Source: Miltoncostaea sp050249835
GTDB lineage: Bacteria > Actinomycetota > Thermoleophilia > Miltoncostaeales > Miltoncostaeaceae
DNA: 64,000 nt
Reading direction: 5' to 3'
Assembly (NCBI GenBank): GCA_050249835.1
Contig: JBFWPT010000006.1
Span: 1-64,000 of the forward strand
A program made the position numbers and the translations under genes. The notes beneath the pieces are model-generated. The model was given only the letters and a program-made list of their open reading frames with translations. It was not told where the DNA came from and ran no database searches. Numbering within the stretch: the stretch's first letter is position 1; each line of letters opens with the position of its first letter. Positions 1 to 8,487 of this stretch are shown here, piece by piece.

Positions 1-2
1 CG

Positions 3-43
3 GGGCCCGGGACGGAGCACCAGCCGTCCCGGGCCCTCTTTCT
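3..43 (+). terminator. Intrinsic terminator of an upstream gene
   Basis: A perfect 13-bp inverted repeat (arms 3-15 and 24-36, 8-base loop) is followed by the T-rich run TCTTTCT. This is the classic rho-independent layout on the plus strand and would end a gene lying left of the window. Confidence 0.75.
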
Positions 44-52
44 GTCCGGCCG

Positions 53-125
53 GCCCCCATCGTCTAGCGGCCCAGGACACCGCCCTTTCAAGGCGGCGGC
101 ACGGGTTCGAATCCCGTTGGGGGCA
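53..125 (+). tRNA. tRNA-Glu (TTC anticodon)
   Basis: The cloverleaf is complete. Acceptor arm GCCCCCA (53-59) pairs with TGGGGGC (118-124), the anticodon loop is CTTTCAA with anticodon TTC, and the T-loop is GTTCGAATC. The discriminator base is A and CCA is not encoded. It follows a strong terminator, so it is probably transcribed alone. Confidence 0.95.
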
Positions 126-231
126 TCACTCCCCGCGCCTTCTCACGCATCGTGCGCGACGAGGGCGCGCCCGGGATCGCCGATGACGGTCGCACCCGGC
201 GGAATTGCGCCGGACGGACCGGAGGATGGAG

Positions 232-678
232 ATGGTCGCTCGGAAGCGTTGGATGATCGGCTGCGCGGCGACCGCCGCGCTGGCGCCCGCGGCGATCGGC
301 GCGCTGGCGTCCACGGCGTTCGCCGGGAACGGCCCGCCGGGGCAGGTCACGATCTGCCACGCCACGGAGTCGGCGACGAACCCCTATGTCGTCATCCACC
401 CGGCGACGCCGGCGGTGCTGCTCGCCCACCTCAAGCACCACGACGGTGCCGACATCGTGCCGCCGTTCACCTACAAGGGCACCTCGTACCCGGGCCAGAA
501 CTGGACCGCAGAGGGCAAGGCGATCGCCGACAACGGATGCCTGGCCGTCGCGCCGCCGCCGGAGCTGTCCCCGCCGGCCGAGGAGCCGGAGCCGGTCGAG
601 CCGCCCGAGCCGCCCGCCGAGGAGCCGCCCGTCGAGGAGCCGCCCGCGGAGGAGCCGCCGTCGGTCTTCGGCTTCTAG
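232..678 (+). CDS. Secreted protein with Pro/Glu-rich tail
   Basis: The start is the ATG at 232 because GGAGG lies six bases upstream; an ATG at 226 is possible but too close. The 148-residue product opens with an Arg/Lys head and a hydrophobic segment ending in TAFAG, a typical Sec signal peptide. The mature part has the motif TICHATESATNPYVVI followed by HLKHHDGADIVPPF, a pattern I associate with small exported actinobacterial proteins of unknown role. About 45 C-terminal residues are repeats of EPPxEEPP, probably a spacer through the cell wall. The next gene starts two bases after the stop. Function is unknown. Confidence 0.7.
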   Translation: MVARKRWMIGCAATAALAPAAIGALASTAFAGNGPPGQVTICHATESATNPYVVIHPATPAVLLAHLKHHDGADIVPPFTYKGTSYPGQNWTAEGKAIADNGCLAVAPPPELSPPAEEPEPVEPPEPPAEEPPVEEPPAEEPPSVFGF

Positions 679-680
679 CG

Positions 681-1148
681 GTGCACCGCAGGGCGGCCGT
701 CTGGGCCGTGGTCGCGGCGATCGTCCTGGCCGGGGGCGCCCAGAGCGCCCTCGGCCTCTCCGCGCCCGCCTACCGGGCGACGGCCGACCGGGTCTGCGCG
801 ACCACGAACGCCCGTCTCGCCGCGCTGCCCGCGCCCCGGACGGCGGACGAGATCCGGACGTGGGTCGGCCGGGCCGTGCCGATCGTCGCCGCGTCGACCA
901 CGCGGCTCCGTGGCCTGGCGCCCCCCGCGCGCCTGCGCGCCGGCCACCGGGCATGGAGCCGCGCCCTCGCCCGTCGCGCCGCGACGGCGCGGGCCCTCCG
1001 GGACCGCATCGCGGGCGGGGCGCCTCCCGTCGCCGCGCTCGCGGACGCCCTACCCGGCCTGAACGCGCTGAAGCGCTCCGCACGGGCCCGGGCCGGGGCG
1101 ATCGGCCTGCGCTCCTGCGCCGGGCGCCCGCCGCGCCGGGGGGCGTGA
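681..1148 (+). CDS. Small exported alpha-helical protein
   Basis: A GTG at 681, two bases after the previous stop, gives 155 residues. The first 25 form one hydrophobic segment (signal peptide or anchor). The remainder is Ala/Arg-rich and probably helical, with one Cys near residue 40 (ADRVCATTNARL) and a second near the C-terminus (LRSCAG) that could pair in a disulfide. The ending overlaps the next start as GTGA, so these three genes look translationally coupled. I recognise no family; the role is unknown. Confidence 0.6.
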   Translation: MHRRAAVWAVVAAIVLAGGAQSALGLSAPAYRATADRVCATTNARLAALPAPRTADEIRTWVGRAVPIVAASTTRLRGLAPPARLRAGHRAWSRALARRAATARALRDRIAGGAPPVAALADALPGLNALKRSARARAGAIGLRSCAGRPPRRGA

Positions 1149-1714
1149 CGCGCCGCCCCGCCCCCGGTGAGCTGGAGGCCGCCCGGGACCGGGTGGTCCC
1201 GGACGTCGTCGCCGACGACCTCCGCCTGCTGATCGCGGGCATCAACCCGGGCCTCTGGACGGCCTGGAGCGGCCACCACTTCGCCCGGCCCGGCAACCGC
1301 TTCTGGGCCGCCCTTCACGCCGCGGGCATCACCGACCGTGTGCTCGATCCCTCCGAGGACGGGACCCTGCCCGCCCTCGGGGTGGGGATCACGAACATGG
1401 TGCAGCGCACCACCGCGGCCGCGGCCGAGCTCAGCCGTGAGGAGATCCGGGCGGGCGGGGAGCGCCTCACCGCCCTCGTGGCCACGCACCGGGTGCGGGC
1501 CGTGGCGATCCTCGGCATGGGCGCCTACCGCACGGCGTTCGGGCGCCCGCGCGCGCCGATGGGACGCCAGGAGGAGGCGATCGCCGGCGCGCCGGTCTGG
1601 ATCGTCCCCAACCCGAGCGGCCTGCAGGCGCGCTACGGCATCCCCGAGATCGCCGCCCTCCTCCGCGAGGCCTGGGAGGAGAGCGCCCACCTCGGCGCGC
1701 CGCGCGCTCAGTAG
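1145..1714 (+). CDS. mug: G/U mismatch-specific DNA glycosylase (Mug)
   Basis: This protein should excise uracil or thymine opposite guanine from double-stranded DNA, the first step of base excision repair of deaminated cytosines. The family signatures are present: GINPGLWTAWSGHHFARPGNRFW near the N-terminus (the GINPG catalytic loop) and PNPSGL near the C-terminus (helix-insertion loop). At 189 residues it is slightly longer than E. coli Mug (168). The start is a GTG overlapping the previous stop. It converges with the next gene and overlaps its 3' end by seven bases. A repair glycosylase fits a GC-rich genome, but that link is inference. Confidence 0.9.
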   Translation: MTRRPAPGELEAARDRVVPDVVADDLRLLIAGINPGLWTAWSGHHFARPGNRFWAALHAAGITDRVLDPSEDGTLPALGVGITNMVQRTTAAAAELSREEIRAGGERLTALVATHRVRAVAILGMGAYRTAFGRPRAPMGRQEEAIAGAPVWIVPNPSGLQARYGIPEIAALLREAWEESAHLGAPRAQ

Positions 1715-2955
1715 ATGTGCAGCTTCTCCAGCAGCGCCATCGGGTCGTCGATCGACTCGAACAGGTCCTTGTTGTGCTTGATCATCTTGCTGCGCATGTA
1801 GACCCGGAGCCATTGCTTGTAGATGAAGTGCTCGTAGCGGTCGAGCATCTCCCGCAGGGGCATGCTGTCCCGCTGGGCGAGGAGGCCGGTGAGGTACATC
1901 GCGCTCTCCATGCCCAGCGAGATCGACTGGAAGTACGGCGACCCGATGGCGGAGTCCCCCGTGAGGAAGACCGGCGACGTCGCGAACGGGTGGTCCGCGG
2001 GGCCGGACATGAGCCAGCGCCGGTTCGTGGCGTTGCGGGCGCGGTAGACGTCGAGCGGGATGCGGATGATCTCCAGGTCGCCGAGCAGCTCGCCCTGGGT
2101 CTCCTCCTTGACCTTCCCGATGAAGCGGTCCATCGACTCGGCCACCACCGGGTAGTTCTCCCGGAGCCACGCCCCGTCGAAGCGGGTGGGCATGGCCGCG
2201 TAGTCGTCGGCGGTGATGTTGACGATGCCGCACACGTGGCTGACCTCGCCGTCGTAGTGCGTGCGGTTCACCATCGGGATGAACTTGTAGAGCGCGTTCC
2301 CGGCGTTCTTGTAGTACTTGCAGTACTCGTTGCAGTCGTACGGCTGGCCGTAGAGGAAGGTCACGACGAGCGCGTACTCCAGGCGGATCTGGAGCGTGTT
2401 CGCGCCTCCGCCCAGCTCGACCGAGCCGGGGGTGAGCCCGTCGCGCAGCAGGGACCGGGCGCCGGTGCAGTCGATGAGGACGTCGCCCGGCTCGAGCAGC
2501 GCGAGGGCCTCGTCCTGCGACAGGTCCGTGTGGACGCGCGTGATCGGGTGGTCCGTGCGCCGGTCGATGAGGTCGCTCACCGACCGCTCGATGGCGTTGA
2601 GCGGCACGAAGCCGCGCGTCCAGTCGCGCAGCAGGCCGGACAGGTCGGCGGGGATGGACTGCCGGAAGGCGAGGCCCTCGTCGAGCTCGGGCGAGTCGAA
2701 GATCGCCTCGATCTGGTCAGCGTCGATCGCGTCCGTGCGGTAGCTCTCGACGCTGTCGGCGACGAGGTACGAGGCGAGCTGCACCATGCGCTTGCGCGTG
2801 TAGGCGTCGCGCTTCTCGTAGAGGTGCACGTCGAAGTCGTCCATCGGCTGCAGCAGCGCCGCGAGCATGAGCCCCACGGGCCCCGCGCCGACGATGTGCA
2901 CGCGCCCGCCGGAGGGCGGCGCCTCGAGGGCCGCGCCATCGGTTCCCGAGACCAT
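1708..2955 (-). CDS. FAD-dependent monooxygenase-like flavoprotein
   Basis: The N-terminal dinucleotide-binding motif is VHIVGAGPVGLMLAALL, followed by an acidic residue at the end of the second strand (HLYEKR). A second flavin motif near residue 310, FLTGDSAIGSPYFQSISLGM, matches the GD motif of group A flavoprotein hydroxylases and geranylgeranyl-reductase relatives. Length is 415 residues with the ATG at 2955, chosen because AGGGGGG lies seven bases upstream; an ATG at 2994 would add 13 residues. The substrate cannot be told from sequence. There is no signal peptide, so it is cytoplasmic. It stands alone on the minus strand. Confidence 0.65.
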   Translation of the reverse strand: MVSGTDGAALEAPPSGGRVHIVGAGPVGLMLAALLQPMDDFDVHLYEKRDAYTRKRMVQLASYLVADSVESYRTDAIDADQIEAIFDSPELDEGLAFRQSIPADLSGLLRDWTRGFVPLNAIERSVSDLIDRRTDHPITRVHTDLSQDEALALLEPGDVLIDCTGARSLLRDGLTPGSVELGGGANTLQIRLEYALVVTFLYGQPYDCNEYCKYYKNAGNALYKFIPMVNRTHYDGEVSHVCGIVNITADDYAAMPTRFDGAWLRENYPVVAESMDRFIGKVKEETQGELLGDLEIIRIPLDVYRARNATNRRWLMSGPADHPFATSPVFLTGDSAIGSPYFQSISLGMESAMYLTGLLAQRDSMPLREMLDRYEHFIYKQWLRVYMRSKMIKHNKDLFESIDDPMALLEKLHIY

Positions 2956-3080
2956 CTCCCCACCCCCCTGTCCGGTTCCGAGCGGGGCGATCATGCGGTC
3001 GTCGTCGGCACGAGGTCAAGCAACGGGAGACGTCCGTCCCGCCGCGCGTCCGGGTCGTGCGGGATAGCCTCGGCGCCGGA

Positions 3081-3641
3081 ATGCACCCGGCTCACGCACT
3101 GGCGGTGCGGCGCGTCGCGCTCGCGGCCGCCGCCCTCGGCTCGACGCTCGGCGCCCACGCGGCCGCCGTCGGCGGCCTGCACCTGACGGCCGCCGCCCCG
3201 GTGCTCTGCGGCACCGGCCTGCTGGCGGCCGCCATCTGCGGCGGGCGCCGGCGGTTCCTGCCGCGGGGCCTCCTGCACACCGGCGCCCTGCTCGTGGGCC
3301 TCCAGGCCGCACTCCACATCGTCATGACGGCCGCGCCCTGGGTCTTCGGCATGGCGCCGCACGGGGCGGGGGTCCCCCTCGCCGACGCGCGCGCCATGGC
3401 GTTCCACGGCCTCGCCGCCGTGGTCCTGGCGCTGCTGCTGCGGGGGCTCGACCTGGTGCTCGCGGCGGCGCTCGCCGTCGTCCGCCTGCTGGGCGGCCTC
3501 CCACGGCCCGGTCGCGCGCCCGCGGGACCGCGGCGCGTCGTGGCCGTCGTGCGCCGGCCCCACGGGCGCCCGGCGCTCGGCCCCCTCCCCGCGCGCGGCC
3601 CACCGGCGGTCACCCTGCCGGCCGCCCTCCTCACCGCCTGA
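3081..3641 (+). CDS. Small His-containing membrane protein
   Basis: A 186-residue protein with four hydrophobic segments within the first 140 residues and a basic, Pro/Arg-rich tail. Histidines lie at or near membrane ends (MHPAH, GLHL, LLHTG, ALHIVM, MAPHG). The ATG at 3081 lies ten bases after a TAGCCT hexamer at 3065-3070, which may be a -10 box with a very short leader. It sits immediately upstream of the MbnP-MbnH-CopC copper cluster, so a metal-related role is conceivable, but there is no direct evidence. I recognise no family. Confidence 0.55.
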   Translation: MHPAHALAVRRVALAAAALGSTLGAHAAAVGGLHLTAAAPVLCGTGLLAAAICGGRRRFLPRGLLHTGALLVGLQAALHIVMTAAPWVFGMAPHGAGVPLADARAMAFHGLAAVVLALLLRGLDLVLAAALAVVRLLGGLPRPGRAPAGPRRVVAVVRRPHGRPALGPLPARGPPAVTLPAALLTA

Positions 3642-3787
3642 ACGGGCGGGCGCCCCCGCGCGCCCGCGGTCACCGGCCGGCTCCCCGATCGTTTCCATGC
3701 GGCCCCGCCGGCCGTGCCTCCGGGCGCGTCCGCGGCGCCGCGCCCACCCCCGGCCGCGACGGCCGGGCGATCAGGAGATACCGAACG

Positions 3788-4699
3788 ATGAACCGCACCA
3801 TCCGCGCACTCGCGTGCGCCACCGCATGCGTGGCCGCCGCCGGCGGCGCGACCGCCTCCGCGCACCCCGGTGAGGCCCACGGCGACCAGCGCGTCACGAT
3901 CCGCTTCGCGGCGGTCAACGGCGACGCGCCCGTGTCCTGCGCCACCCCGCTCACCGGCCTCGGCACCGGCGGGACCACGGCCGTCCTCACCGATCTGCGC
4001 TTCTTCGTCTCCAACGTCCGCCTCACGCGGGCGAACGGGACGTCCGTGCCGCTGAAGCTCACGTCGCGGCCGCGCTGGGCGGCGACCGACGGCGGCCAGC
4101 GCACCACGCTCATCGATCTCGAGAACGGGAAGGGCGGCTGCACGGAGGGCGACGGGGCCGTGAACGCCGTCGTCACCGGCACCGTCCCCAAGGGGCGCTA
4201 CACCGGCGTGCGCTACTTCATCGGGGTGCCCTTCACGATGAACCACACCGACACCGTCGGGGCCCCCGCGCCGCTGGCCTCGGCCGCGATGGCGTGGTCG
4301 TGGCAGGCGGGCCGCAAGTTCGCGAAGGTCGAGGTGAGCGACCCGGGCGGCGCCACCGGGGCCTGGTCGGCGAAGACCTTCTTCGTCCACCTGGGCTCCT
4401 CCGGCTGCGTCGGCAACCCGGCCACCGGCGCGACGACGAACTGCCGGGCGTCGAACCGCGGGGCCGTCCGCCTGCCCCGCTTCGACCCGGCGCGCCAGCG
4501 CATCGCCTTCGACGTCGGGGCCCTGCTCGCCGGCAACGACATCACGGCCAACCGGGCGGGCGCGCCGGGCTGCATGTCGGGCGGCACCGACCCCGAGTGC
4601 GCGGCGGTGTTCGGCGCCCTCGGCATCGGCTGGAGCCCGGACGGGGCCGGCTCCGGCCTGCCGGTCGCCGGCCAGACGACGTTCCGCGCCATCCGATGA
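3788..4699 (+). CDS. MbnP-like copper-binding protein (four-Cys)
   Basis: Periplasmic/exported copper-site protein of the MbnP family, partner of the di-haem enzyme encoded next. The first 25 residues are a signal peptide ending TASAHPG. Family features visible are paired cysteines spread through the chain (VSCATPL, KGGCTEGDG, SSGCVGNPATG with TTNCRAS, GAPGCMSG with PECAAVF) and the segment TMNHTD...MAWSWQAGRKF. In the family a tryptophan is converted by MbnH to kynurenine and used at the copper site; which of the two tryptophans in WSW that would be is inference. The start ATG has AGGAG at 3772-3776. The stop overlaps the next start as ATGA, so the pair is translationally coupled. Confidence 0.85.
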   Translation: MNRTIRALACATACVAAAGGATASAHPGEAHGDQRVTIRFAAVNGDAPVSCATPLTGLGTGGTTAVLTDLRFFVSNVRLTRANGTSVPLKLTSRPRWAATDGGQRTTLIDLENGKGGCTEGDGAVNAVVTGTVPKGRYTGVRYFIGVPFTMNHTDTVGAPAPLASAAMAWSWQAGRKFAKVEVSDPGGATGAWSAKTFFVHLGSSGCVGNPATGATTNCRASNRGAVRLPRFDPARQRIAFDVGALLAGNDITANRAGAPGCMSGGTDPECAAVFGALGIGWSPDGAGSGLPVAGQTTFRAIR

Positions 4700-5883
4700 C
4701 CGACGTCGTCCTGCGCGGCCTCGCCGGCCTCGCGGTCGTTGCCCTCGCCCTGGTGCTCCTGCGGAGCCCAGGGTCGGGGGCCCCGGCCGGCGCGGCGCAG
4801 GCCGCGGGACCGCGCGACTGGACCTGGGACCTGCCGAAGGGCTTCCCGCAGCCGCGGGTGCCGAAGGGCTCCCCGATGTCGGAGGCCCGTGTGCAGGTGG
4901 GGCGGTGGCTCTTCCACGACAAGCGCCTGTCGGCCAACCGCCGCCAGTCGTGCGCGACCTGCCACGTCCAGTCCCTGGCGTTCACCGACGGCCGGGCCAC
5001 GGCGGTCGGATCCACCGGGCAGGCCCACCCGCGCAACACCCCGTCCCTGGGCAACGTCGCGTACGCGCCCACCCTCACCTGGGCCAACCCGGCCCTGGTG
5101 ACCCTGGAACGCCAGGTGGAGGTGCCCCTGTTCGGCACCGACCCGGTGGAGCTGGGGCTGACGGATCGCACGAAACCGGTCGTGCTGAAGCGCCTGCGGG
5201 GGGACGCGCGCTACCGCCGCATGTTCGCCCGGGCGTTCCCGCGGCGGTCGCAGCCGATCACCTGGCCGGCCATCGTCCAGTCGCTCGCCGCCTTCCAGCG
5301 GAGCCTCATCTCGGGGGACAGCCGCTACGACCGGTACGTGGCCCGGAAGGGGCGGCTCACCCAGTCCGAGCGGCGCGGCGCCGACCTGTTCTTCGGCGAG
5401 CGCGCCGAGTGCTTCCACTGCCACGGCGGCTTCACGTTCAGCGACCAGGTCACCTACGCCGGGGCGCCGCGGGAGCGCATCCCGTTCCACAACACCGGCC
5501 TGTTCAACACCGGCGGCACCGGCGCGTTCCCGGAACCCAACCGGGGCGTGTTCGAGCTGACCGGCCGGCCCGAGGACATGGGGGCGTTCCGCGCGCCCAG
5601 CCTGCGCAACGTCGCCGTCACGGCCCCCTACATGCACGACGGGTCGATGCGGACGCTGCGCGAGGTGGTCGACTTCTACGCCGCCGGCGGGCGCGTCATC
5701 CCCGACGGCCCCCACGCGGGCGACGGCCGCGCGAGCCCGTTCCGCGATCCGCTGGTGGCCGCGATCACCCTCGGCGAGCAGGACCGCCGGGACCTCGTCG
5801 CCTTCCTGACGACCCTCACGGACCGCGGGTTCCTCACGGACCCCCGGTTCTCCGACCCGTTCCGACCCTCCCGGAGGAGATGA
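4696..5883 (+). CDS. MbnH-like di-haem c-type cytochrome peroxidase
   Basis: This enzyme belongs to the bacterial di-haem peroxidase superfamily, MbnH branch, which oxidises a tryptophan of its MbnP partner. An N-terminal hydrophobic segment (residues 5-22) exports or anchors it. Two haem-binding motifs are present, CATCH near residue 93 and CFHCH near residue 239. The segments SMSEARVQVGRWLFHDKRLS-like start, FTDGRA, HPRNTPSLGNVAYAPTLTW and APSLRNVAVTAPYMHDGS are typical of the family. Length is 395 residues. It overlaps mbnP by four bases and is followed by copC one base after the stop, so all three genes form one operon. Confidence 0.87.
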   Translation: MTDVVLRGLAGLAVVALALVLLRSPGSGAPAGAAQAAGPRDWTWDLPKGFPQPRVPKGSPMSEARVQVGRWLFHDKRLSANRRQSCATCHVQSLAFTDGRATAVGSTGQAHPRNTPSLGNVAYAPTLTWANPALVTLERQVEVPLFGTDPVELGLTDRTKPVVLKRLRGDARYRRMFARAFPRRSQPITWPAIVQSLAAFQRSLISGDSRYDRYVARKGRLTQSERRGADLFFGERAECFHCHGGFTFSDQVTYAGAPRERIPFHNTGLFNTGGTGAFPEPNRGVFELTGRPEDMGAFRAPSLRNVAVTAPYMHDGSMRTLREVVDFYAAGGRVIPDGPHAGDGRASPFRDPLVAAITLGEQDRRDLVAFLTTLTDRGFLTDPRFSDPFRPSRRR

Positions 5884-5884
5884 C

Positions 5885-6271
5885 ATGGCACGTGCACGAA
5901 CCCGCCATCTGACAATCGCCGCGCTCGTCGCGCTCGCGGCCGCCGTGCCGGCGACGGCGCTCGGCCACGGGGCGTCGCCGGTGGTGACCTCGCCCAAGGA
6001 CGGCGCGAAGCTCACCCGCGTCCCGGCGACGATCACCGTGAGCTTCGGCGACCCGATCGGCCGCCTCGGGGCCATGCGCGTGACGCGCAACGGCGCGGGC
6101 AACCTGGTCAGGTCGGCCCGCATCTCCCCGCGCAACGCCGCGAGGGCCGTCATCACGCTCAAGCGGCCCGGGCCGAAGGCCCAGAAGGGCGCCTACCGCC
6201 TGAAGTGGACCGTCACGCACGCCGACGGGCACGTGCAGAGCGGGATCGTCCGCTTCACCGTCCGCCGTTAG
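5885..6271 (+). CDS. copC: CopC copper-resistance domain protein
   Basis: A 128-residue exported copper-binding protein. The signal peptide ends ...TALG, so the mature chain starts HGASPV: an N-terminal histidine, the usual first Cu(II) ligand. The C-terminal HADGHVQSG carries the D-x-H ligands of the CopC Cu(II) site. The rest, including VPATITVSFGDPI and the closing GIVRFTVRR strand, fits the CopC beta-barrel. GGAGGAG at 5873-5879 is a strong ribosome site. It is the third gene of the mbnP-mbnH-copC operon and would handle copper in the same extracytoplasmic space. It overlaps the convergent gene by four bases. Confidence 0.85.
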   Translation: MARARTRHLTIAALVALAAAVPATALGHGASPVVTSPKDGAKLTRVPATITVSFGDPIGRLGAMRVTRNGAGNLVRSARISPRNAARAVITLKRPGPKAQKGAYRLKWTVTHADGHVQSGIVRFTVRR

Positions 6272-7068
6272 GCGGCCGGGCCGGCCGGGGGCGGGGCGGA
6301 CGGCGGTCCGCCGTCCGCCTTGCCCCCGAGCCGGTCGCGCCAGCGGTCGAGGCGCTCGGTCCGCGCCTCCCCGTAGCGCTTCTGCGCCCGCGCCATCTTC
6401 CGCGGACGCCGCCGGTAGAACCACCGGGCCCACGGCGAGGTGGGCTTGGCGAGGCGCAGGGCCCCGATGAGGTTGAGGGGCGGGAGGAAGAGTCCGATCA
6501 GGCCGAACGCGATCTTCCCCTTCAGCACCGAGAGCAGCGAGAGGCTCACGTGCACGAGCACCACGCCGGTGGCCTGCGCGAGCCCGCCGGTCTCGCCCTC
6601 GTCCACGCCGAACGGGGTCGTGCCGAGCAGCATCGCGGCGCCGATGCCGCCCGCGATGAGCACCGCGTCGATCGACTTGCGCCCCTCGTCGGTCCAGTAG
6701 ACGTCGTCGAGGTAGAGCCAGAGCGCGAACTCGTCCAGCGTGAGCGCGGCCCCGGCGCCGAACATCGCCCCCAGGATCTCCAGCCAGGGGGAGTCGGGCT
6801 GGTACGCGAACTCCAGTCCGGCCGAGACCAAGATGAGCAGGATCCCCCACACCTGGTGGTGGATGTGGACGCCGCCGATCGTGATGTCCCCGATCAGGCT
6901 GCGGCCGTCGTGGGGCGGCGCGCCGCCCGCCTCGCGCGCCTCGTTCTTCGCGCGGATGTGCCGGGTCACGCCGCGCGTGATCGCGAACGTGACGACGAAC
7001 GCGATGAGCATGAAGAAGATCCCGGACCGGCCGGTCTCGAGGATCGTCTCGCGGTAGAGGTCCAGCAC
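6268..7068 (-). CDS. Conserved integral membrane protein
   Basis: A 266-residue protein with about five to six membrane segments. Conserved-looking residues are GVHIHHQVWGILLI (two adjacent His before a membrane helix) and GAALTLDEFALWLYLDDVYW (acidic residues inside or next to a helix), which together could make a metal or ligand site; that is inference. The last 70 residues are basic and then Pro/Ala-rich, likely cytoplasmic. It is monocistronic and convergent with copC. I know similar proteins only as uncharacterised membrane proteins. Confidence 0.65.
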   Translation of the reverse strand: MLDLYRETILETGRSGIFFMLIAFVVTFAITRGVTRHIRAKNEAREAGGAPPHDGRSLIGDITIGGVHIHHQVWGILLILVSAGLEFAYQPDSPWLEILGAMFGAGAALTLDEFALWLYLDDVYWTDEGRKSIDAVLIAGGIGAAMLLGTTPFGVDEGETGGLAQATGVVLVHVSLSLLSVLKGKIAFGLIGLFLPPLNLIGALRLAKPTSPWARWFYRRRPRKMARAQKRYGEARTERLDRWRDRLGGKADGGPPSAPPPAGPAA

Positions 7069-7107
7069 GCCCGCAGGCTACCCGGGCCTCCGGTGCCCAC
7101 CCACGGC

Positions 7108-7113
7108 TAGCCT
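7108..7113 (+). promoter_or_regulatory. -10 box of leaderless type
   Basis: TAGCCT lies exactly seven bases before the ATG at 7121. This TANNNT-N6/7-start layout recurs before about ten other genes in the window and is the usual form of leaderless actinobacterial transcripts. Confidence 0.5.
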
Positions 7114-7120
7114 GGCCGCG

Positions 7121-8350
7121 ATGCCCGCCGCACGCCGCCCCCGCGAGGAGCTGTCCGCGGCCCAGGCCCGCCGCATCGCGCTCCACGCCCAGGGATTCGG
7201 CGACGCGCGGCCCGCGGGGCGGGTGGACCGGCGCCACGCCCGCCGGGTGCTCGGCCGGGTGGGGCTGCTGCAGATCGACTCGGTCAACGTCCTCGTGCGC
7301 TCCCAGGAGCTCCCGCTGTTCGCGCGGCTGGGCGCGCACCCCCGCGACCTGCTGCCGCGCATGGCCGCCGACGGCGAGCTCGTGGAGTGCTGGTGCCACG
7401 AGGCGTCGCTGGTCCCCGCGACCCTGTGGCCGCTGCTCGGCTGGCGCCGCCGGGCCGCGGACCGGGAGATGTGGGAGGGCACCGTCCGCATCGCCCGCGA
7501 GCACCCCGGCTACGTGCGGGCGGTGCTCGACGAGGTACGCGAGCGCGGGCCGCTGACGGCGGGCGAGCTGTCGGATCCGGGCCCGAAGGTGGACGGGATG
7601 TGGGGCCGCACGCCGGGCAAGCGGGCGCTGGAGTGGCTGTTCGGCACCGGGGAGGTGGCGGCGGTCCGCCGGCCCACGGACTTCGCGCGCGTCTACGACC
7701 TCACCGAGCGCGTGCTGCCGCCCGGGGTGCTGGCGCGGCCCGAGCCGGGCGAGGAGGAGGCCTGGCGCGAGCTGCTGCTGCTCGCCGCCCGGTCGCTCGG
7801 GGTCGCGACCGAGCGGGACCTGTGCGACTACCACCGCCTCAACGTCCCGCGCGCCCGCCCGCGCATCGCGGAGCTCGTGGACGACGGGCGCCTGCTGCCC
7901 GTCGCGGTGCGCGGGTGGGACGCGCCCGGTCTCATGCACCCCGACGCCGCGCTGCCCCGGTGGGTCCGCGGCCGGGCGCTGCTGTCGCCGTTCGACTCGC
8001 TCGTCTGGGAGCGGGCGCGCACCGAGCGGATCTTCGGCTTCCGCTACCGCATCGGCATCTACACGCCCGCCCACCTGCGCGAGCACGGGTACTACGTGCT
8101 GCCCTTCCTGCTGGGTGACGCGCTCGTCGCGCGCGTGGACCTCAAGGCAGACCGCGCCGCGGGTGCGCTGCGGGTGCAGTCGGCCCACGCCGAGCCGGAC
8201 CGCGCCACGCCCCAGGTGGCCGCGGAGCTCGCGGCCGAGCTGGCGGCGATGGCCGCGTGGCTCGGCCTGGAGACCGTCTCCGTCGCGCCCGCCGGGGACC
8301 TTGCCCCCGCCCTCGCGGGCGCCCCCTGGGCATTGCCTCTAGTTCCCTAG
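7121..8350 (+). CDS. YcaQ/AlkX-type DNA interstrand-crosslink glycosylase
   Basis: A 409-residue member of the winged-helix YcaQ/AlkX family, the relatives of AlkZ that unhook DNA interstrand crosslinks and remove bulky N7-alkyl adducts. The signature is RVLGRVGLLQIDSVNVLVRSQELPLFARLG; its QID triad matches the Q-x-D catalytic motif of the AlkX branch rather than the Q-x-Q of AlkZ. The repeated winged-helix body (WLFGTGEVAAVRR, SLGVATERDLCDYHRL) and the C-terminal FDSLVWERARTERIFGFRYRIGIY block are also family features. No ribosome site is seen; the start fits a leaderless mRNA. It would add to Mug as DNA repair capacity. Confidence 0.85.
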   Translation: MPAARRPREELSAAQARRIALHAQGFGDARPAGRVDRRHARRVLGRVGLLQIDSVNVLVRSQELPLFARLGAHPRDLLPRMAADGELVECWCHEASLVPATLWPLLGWRRRAADREMWEGTVRIAREHPGYVRAVLDEVRERGPLTAGELSDPGPKVDGMWGRTPGKRALEWLFGTGEVAAVRRPTDFARVYDLTERVLPPGVLARPEPGEEEAWRELLLLAARSLGVATERDLCDYHRLNVPRARPRIAELVDDGRLLPVAVRGWDAPGLMHPDAALPRWVRGRALLSPFDSLVWERARTERIFGFRYRIGIYTPAHLREHGYYVLPFLLGDALVARVDLKADRAAGALRVQSAHAEPDRATPQVAAELAAELAAMAAWLGLETVSVAPAGDLAPALAGAPWALPLVP

Positions 8351-8448
8351 GTCCCCGCCGGGGGCGCGGCGATACTCATCACACAACGGGCCGCTCACTC
8401 CCTCGAGCCGCCTCATATACACCGCGACCGCAGGGCAACGGTCGCACG

Positions 8449-8474
8449 ACGGGCGCCGGCACACCGGCGCCCGT
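8449..8474 (-). terminator. Hairpin downstream of the FHA-protease gene
   Basis: A perfect 11-bp stem (8449-8459 with 8464-8474) with loop CACA lies 13 bases past the stop of the minus-strand protease gene. No T-run follows in either direction, so termination is likely but not textbook. Confidence 0.5.
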
Positions 8475-8487
8475 GACGTTTCCGGGG

